Positions 4,353 through 7,419 of a stretch of 7,419 nt of DNA are shown here, piece by piece. The stretch is from JAFGIT01 sp016929465 [NCBI: Candidatus Coatesbacteria bacterium]. Lineage in GTDB: Bacteria; B130-G9. A program made the position numbers and the translations under genes. Location of the stretch: contig JAFGIT010000010.1 in NCBI GenBank assembly GCA_016929465.1, positions 1-7,419 of the forward strand, given 5' to 3'. Every line of letters begins with the position of its first letter. Within the stretch, counting starts at the first letter, position 1. The notes below the pieces were generated by a model. It was not told where the DNA came from. It saw only the letters and a program-made list of their open reading frames with translations, and did not search any database.

Positions 4353-5888
4353 TCACAAAATAAACTGCGACAGGTCCCTGATCTCAGCGAGGTCCTTGAG
4401 CTTATCCCTTACATAGGCAACATCGACCGTTAGCTTCTTCTCTTCGAGGTCGGGTGCGTCGAATGAGACCTCGTCGAGCAGCTTATCGATAACCGTGTGC
4501 AGCCTTCTCGCGCCGATATCCTCGTTCTGGTTGTTCACTGTCTCGGAGATGCGCGCGATTTCACGGATTGCGTCCTCGGTGAATTCGAGATTGAAGCCCT
4601 CCGAGGCCAGCAGCGCCTTGCATTGTCTTATCAGCGCGTTCTGGGGTTCGGTCAGTATCCGAGTGAACTCGTTCTCGCCAAGGGATGAGAGCTGCACTTT
4701 GACGGGGAACCGGCCCTGGAGCTCCGGTATCAAGTCGGAGACCTTGCAGTTGTGGAATGCCCCGGCTGCGATGAAAAGTATGTGGTCGGTATTGACCATC
4801 CCATACTTGGTGTGGACCGTCGTGCCCTCGACAATCGGCAGGATGTCACGCTGCACGCCCTCTCGCGATACATCCGGCCCGCCGTAGCTCTCGCTGCCGA
4901 CGATTTTGTCGATCTCGTCGAGGAAGACGATGCCGGTCTCTTCCACCCGCTCTATCGCGTCCCTGATGACGCTATCCATGTCGATCATTCTCTGGAGTTC
5001 TTGTTGAGTCAGTATCTCCATCGCGCGGCCGACCTTCTCCTTGCGTGTCCGTTTCTCGGTGGGGAAGGGGAGGGCAGATATCAGGCCCCTCAGGTCGATG
5101 CCCATCTCCTCGATGCCAGGCGATGAGAATATATTGAGCCCGACAGCTCCGGAACTCTCTTTGACCTCTATCTCTATTTCAGTGTCGTCGAACTGGCCTT
5201 CTCGGAATTTCGCTCGCATCTTCTCCTTGGTGGCCGCCCATTTATCCAGGGCTTCCTGATCGATCGCCTCTTCGGCGGCCGATTCACTCGTGGGTGCTTC
5301 TGAACCTTCCTGCATCGCGACCGTCATTTCGGGGGCCAGGATGCCGGGGGGAATGCGGTCCAGTATCTCCTTTATGCTCTCGCCGGATTTCTTTTCGCCA
5401 TCGGACGGATTCACCTGCTCGGGCGTTGCGTCAACGCTTGCTTCTTCCGCCGGGGGAGGGGTGGTTCTGAACGGTGGGGGCAGGAGTATGTCCAGTATCT
5501 GCTCCTCGGCCCTTTCCTCGGCATTCCTCGTCAATTCGTCCATGTGCTCAGCGCGGACCTCATTGACTGAGAGCTCCATGAGGTCTCGCACTATGCCCTC
5601 GACGTCGCGGCCGACGTATCCGACCTCTGTGAACTTGGAGGCCTCGACTTTGATGAAGGGAGACATCGCAATGTTCGAAAGCCGCCGGGCGATCTCGGTC
5701 TTCCCAACACCTGTCGGGCCCACCATGATTATGTTCTTGGGCATTATCTCGTCGCGGAGTTCCTCATCAACGCGCTGCCTTCTCCATCGGTTCCGCAGGC
5801 TGATCGCGACCGCCCGTTTCGCGTCCTCCTGTCCGATGATGTATCTATCAAGTTCTTTTACGATTTGTCTGGGTGTTAGTTCTTCCAT
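4353..5888 (-). CDS. hslU: HslU, AAA+ unfoldase subunit of the HslUV (ClpYQ) protease
   Basis: The protein has 511 residues; E. coli HslU has 443. Hexameric rings bind, unfold and feed proteins into HslV using ATP in the cytoplasm. Visible motifs: TPRQIVKELDRYIIGQ N-terminus, Walker A GPTGVGKT (57-64), pore loop GYVG (90-93), Walker B IVFLDEIDK (320-328), arginine-finger region ELQGRFPVKV (389-398), sensor-2 GARRLHTV (459-466), and a C-terminal tail DLSQFIL that in the family docks into HslV. The I-domain spans about 107-310. Between the conserved LLPPP (135-139) and FREGQFDD (228-235) there are about 88 residues, against about 18 in E. coli. This stretch is rich in P, E, S and A and mostly looks disordered, with a charged helix-like end. 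The start ATG has GGGGT seven bases upstream. It follows hslV by 64 bases. Confidence 0.97.
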   Translation of the reverse strand: MEELTPRQIVKELDRYIIGQEDAKRAVAISLRNRWRRQRVDEELRDEIMPKNIIMVGPTGVGKTEIARRLSNIAMSPFIKVEASKFTEVGYVGRDVEGIVRDLMELSVNEVRAEHMDELTRNAEERAEEQILDILLPPPFRTTPPPAEEASVDATPEQVNPSDGEKKSGESIKEILDRIPPGILAPEMTVAMQEGSEAPTSESAAEEAIDQEALDKWAATKEKMRAKFREGQFDDTEIEIEVKESSGAVGLNIFSSPGIEEMGIDLRGLISALPFPTEKRTRKEKVGRAMEILTQQELQRMIDMDSVIRDAIERVEETGIVFLDEIDKIVGSESYGGPDVSREGVQRDILPIVEGTTVHTKYGMVNTDHILFIAAGAFHNCKVSDLIPELQGRFPVKVQLSSLGENEFTRILTEPQNALIRQCKALLASEGFNLEFTEDAIREIARISETVNNQNEDIGARRLHTVIDKLLDEVSFDAPDLEEKKLTVDVAYVRDKLKDLAEIRDLSQFIL

Positions 5889-5952
5889 TAGTTACCCCGA
5901 ATCCGAAAAACTCTAACCGCGGAGACCACCCAACGGGCCCCGGAGTTGACCG

Positions 5953-6504
5953 TTAGAGCTCGTCTATAGTTATGTTCTCATTAGTGTAAATGCAGAGAGA
6001 TGCGGCGATTTTGATCGATGCCTCCGCAATCTCGCGCGCGTTGAGATTCGTGTGCGACATGAGTGCCTTTGCGGCTGAAAGGGCGTACGGGCCGCCGCTT
6101 CCGATGCCAATGACGTCGTCATCTGGCTCCACTACGTCACCACTTCCTGACACCAGCAGGATATTGTCCTTATCCGCTGCGACAATCAGCGCCTCGAGCC
6201 GTCTCAGAGACTTGTCTGTTCGCCACTCCTTCGCCAGCTCTACCGCGGCGCGGGGCAGGTTGCCCCTGAATTCCTCGAGCTTCGCATCGAAACGAGCCAG
6301 AAGCGCGAACGAATCACCCGCAGACCCCGCAAAGCCGCAAAGGACCTTATCAGAGTAGAGCTTTCGAATCTTCTTCGCATTGTGCTTCATAACAGTCTCG
6401 CCGAGCGTCACCTGGCCATCACCGGCCATGACGATGCGACCATCTCGCTTGACTGCAATCACGGTCGTTCCGCACATTCTCGTTTGGTCTGACAATAGCG
6501 TCAT
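5953..6504 (-). CDS. hslV: HslV, proteolytic subunit of the HslUV (ClpQY) protease
   Basis: This N-terminal-nucleophile threonine peptidase, related to proteasome beta subunits, forms the double hexamer that HslU feeds. It has 183 residues. T13, in CGTTVIAV, aligns with the catalytic Thr1 of the mature enzyme. Counting from it, D29 (in MAGDGQVTLG), K45 (in NAKKIRKLY) and S136 (in GIGSGGPYA) fall where the E. coli active-site residues D17, K33 and the GSGG serine lie. The start ATG at 6504 overlaps the tsaE stop (ATGA), and GGAAAGG lies directly upstream, so translation is probably coupled. This start implies removal of a 12-residue propeptide; an internal ATG at codon 10 would leave only MCG before the catalytic threonine. 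E. coli HslV has only the initiator Met before Thr1, whereas some bacterial HslVs carry short leaders. Confidence 0.97.
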   Translation of the reverse strand: MTLLSDQTRMCGTTVIAVKRDGRIVMAGDGQVTLGETVMKHNAKKIRKLYSDKVLCGFAGSAGDSFALLARFDAKLEEFRGNLPRAAVELAKEWRTDKSLRRLEALIVAADKDNILLVSGSGDVVEPDDDVIGIGSGGPYALSAAKALMSHTNLNAREIAEASIKIAASLCIYTNENITIDEL

Positions 6505-6959
6505 CCTTTCCGATCATTATTTGAAATCCGAATAAGACGAGAGGCAGGCCCCACGATCACTATCTCAACCCTAAAATGGGGCATCATGCTGCAAAAATCT
6601 CCCAATCTCTCCGGCCATTCTATCACAACAATCCCATTGCTGGCAAAGGAGTCAAGCAATCCCGCCTGCTCCGCCTGCTCCAGGTCATCAATCCGATACA
6701 GGTCCAGATGAACCATCTGAAGACTGCCTTTGTACACGTTCATTAACGTGAATGAGGGACTATTGACTAGAGCCACATCGATACCAAGGCCAGCAGCAAT
6801 CCCCTTAGCAAGAACCGTCTTCCCGGCGCCAAGTTCCCCCGAAAGCAGGACCACGTCACCCGGATTGAGAGAGCGGGCAAGCCTCGATCCCAATTCCATC
6901 GTTTCATCCGCGCATTCGGTCCTCATTTCCCCGAAGATGTCTGGGGACCTATCTGTCAT
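6501..6959 (-). CDS. tsaE: TsaE, tRNA threonylcarbamoyladenosine (t6A) biosynthesis ATPase
   Basis: The protein has 152 residues, the normal size for TsaE (formerly YjeE). TsaE is a P-loop ATPase that works with TsaB and TsaD to place threonylcarbamoyl on A37 of tRNAs reading ANN codons. Visible motifs: DETMELGSRLARSL at the start, Walker A GELGAGKT (41-48), the SPSFTL switch (67-72), HLDLYR (84-89) and IEWPERLG (113-120), where W115 and E117 are family hallmarks. The ATG at 6959 has AGAGG about ten bases upstream. The stop overlaps the hslV start by four bases. tsaB and tsaD are not in this window. It lies 82 bases after the GT9 gene, with no clear terminator between them. Confidence 0.96.
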   Translation of the reverse strand: MTDRSPDIFGEMRTECADETMELGSRLARSLNPGDVVLLSGELGAGKTVLAKGIAAGLGIDVALVNSPSFTLMNVYKGSLQMVHLDLYRIDDLEQAEQAGLLDSFASNGIVVIEWPERLGDFCSMMPHFRVEIVIVGPASRLIRISNNDRKG

Positions 6960-7013
6960 GAATCACTGAACCTCTAATTGACTTGATTAGTAGCGCAAGG
7001 GGAAAGTAGAGAC

Positions 7014-7025
7014 GGCAATTTTGCC
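7014..7025. repeat. Short inverted repeat between GT9 gene and tsaE
   Basis: GGCAATTTTGCC forms a 5-bp stem with a two-base loop just after the GT9 stop codon. On the minus strand it is followed by GTCTCTACTTT rather than a T-run, so at best it is a weak terminator or attenuator. A second weak inverted repeat, CTAAT/ATTAG, lies at 6974-6990 in the tsaE leader. Confidence 0.3.
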
Positions 7026-7041
7026 ATCCTCTTAGCTAAAT

Positions 7042-7419
7042 TTACTTAAGATGCTCCTCGAGGGAAGCAAACACTTGCGCGGCACTGATATCCTCCATGC
7101 AGACATGCCCCTTATCACAAGTGGCACGATAGCACGGCGCACATGGAGCGTCGGAAGTTATCTTGGTCCCCCGTCCGTAGAGCTCGATTTCGGCCTCGCA
7201 AGTCGGCCCCATCAGCACGACGACGGGCTTCTTTGCGGCTATCGCGAGGTGCATTGCAAGTGTATCCGCGGTGACTACAGCGTCGCAACATGCCACAAGG
7301 GCCGCAAAGTCGGGAAGCGAATGGTCGCAGCCAGCGTCGATCGCCGCTCCATCTGCCATCCCGGCGATGCGTCCATTTCGCTCGATCTCGAGTGGACCGC
7401 CCAAGAGCAGCGAAGAGAG
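7042..7419 (-). CDS. Glycosyltransferase family 9 (ADP-heptose:LPS heptosyltransferase-like), C-terminal part
   Basis: The last 125 residues are present; the N-terminal half lies beyond the window edge, and the frame is open to the last base, so an internal start is not needed. The piece is the nucleotide-sugar-binding Rossmann half of a GT-B enzyme: LLLGGPLEIE at the beginning, then LPDFAALVACCDAVVTADT, then the GT9 signature MHLAIAAKKPVVVLMGPT. These enzymes usually add heptose or a related sugar to lipopolysaccharide core at the inner face of the cytoplasmic membrane. Near the C-terminus is a cysteine cluster, CAPCYRATC followed by HVCMEDI, with spacing C-x2-C-x4-C-x5-C; similar clusters occur in some GT9 proteins. 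Acceptor and donor cannot be assigned. It is the first gene in transcription order here. Confidence 0.9.
   Translation of the reverse strand, partial: LSSLLLGGPLEIERNGRIAGMADGAAIDAGCDHSLPDFAALVACCDAVVTADTLAMHLAIAAKKPVVVLMGPTCEAEIELYGRGTKITSDAPCAPCYRATCDKGHVCMEDISAAQVFASLEEHLK

Noticed and set aside
5290-5916. 208-codon plus-strand frame opposite hslU
   Set aside because: Ser/Arg-rich composition typical of an antisense shadow; hslU motifs lie on the other strand across the same bases.

Overview
The window looks like a chromosomal piece of an uncultured Gram-negative (diderm) bacterium. Evidence for an outer envelope is a heptosyltransferase-type GT9 enzyme, a prolipoprotein diacylglyceryl transferase and a large lipoprotein. 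I cannot name the lineage. The protein style and the intergenic repeats resemble those of metagenome-assembled candidate phyla, which is an inference only. Every convincing gene lies on the minus strand, so the reading order is from high to low coordinates.

Layout in transcription order: (1) 7419-7042, C-terminal part of a GT9 ADP-heptose:LPS heptosyltransferase-like protein, cut by the window edge. (2) 6959-5953, tsaE (t6A tRNA modification ATPase), overlapping hslV (protease subunit) by an ATGA junction. (3) 5888-4353, hslU, the AAA+ unfoldase partner of HslV, with an unusually long I-domain. (4) 4234-4025, a small addiction-module antitoxin with its own TATAAT box and near-perfect Shine-Dalgarno, but no toxin gene beside it. 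(5) 3889-2702, a three-domain fibronectin-III-like lipoprotein with an LptM-like 'CGKKG' mature N-terminus. (6) 2611-860, lgt followed without any spacer by rluD. (7) 859-88, about 770 bases with no credible gene, holding a mosaic of interspersed and tandem repeats. (8) 87-1, possibly the first 29 codons of another minus-strand gene.

The genes are mostly housekeeping: proteolysis (HslVU), tRNA and rRNA modification (TsaE, RluD), lipoprotein maturation (Lgt) and envelope sugar transfer (GT9). Lgt is expected to lipidate, among others, the lipoprotein encoded just upstream of it.

The most unusual material is the repeat mosaic at 197-859. It has two copies of a 64-base element (62/64 identical), two copies of a G-rich purine/hairpin module, a 19-bp perfect hairpin present in one copy but half-deleted in the other, and three classes of short tandem repeat with periods of 7, 9 and 10 bases. 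I do not see a complete undescribed defence or metabolic system. The repeat mosaic, the toxin-less antitoxin beside an ATP-dependent protease and the enlarged HslU I-domain are the points worth following.
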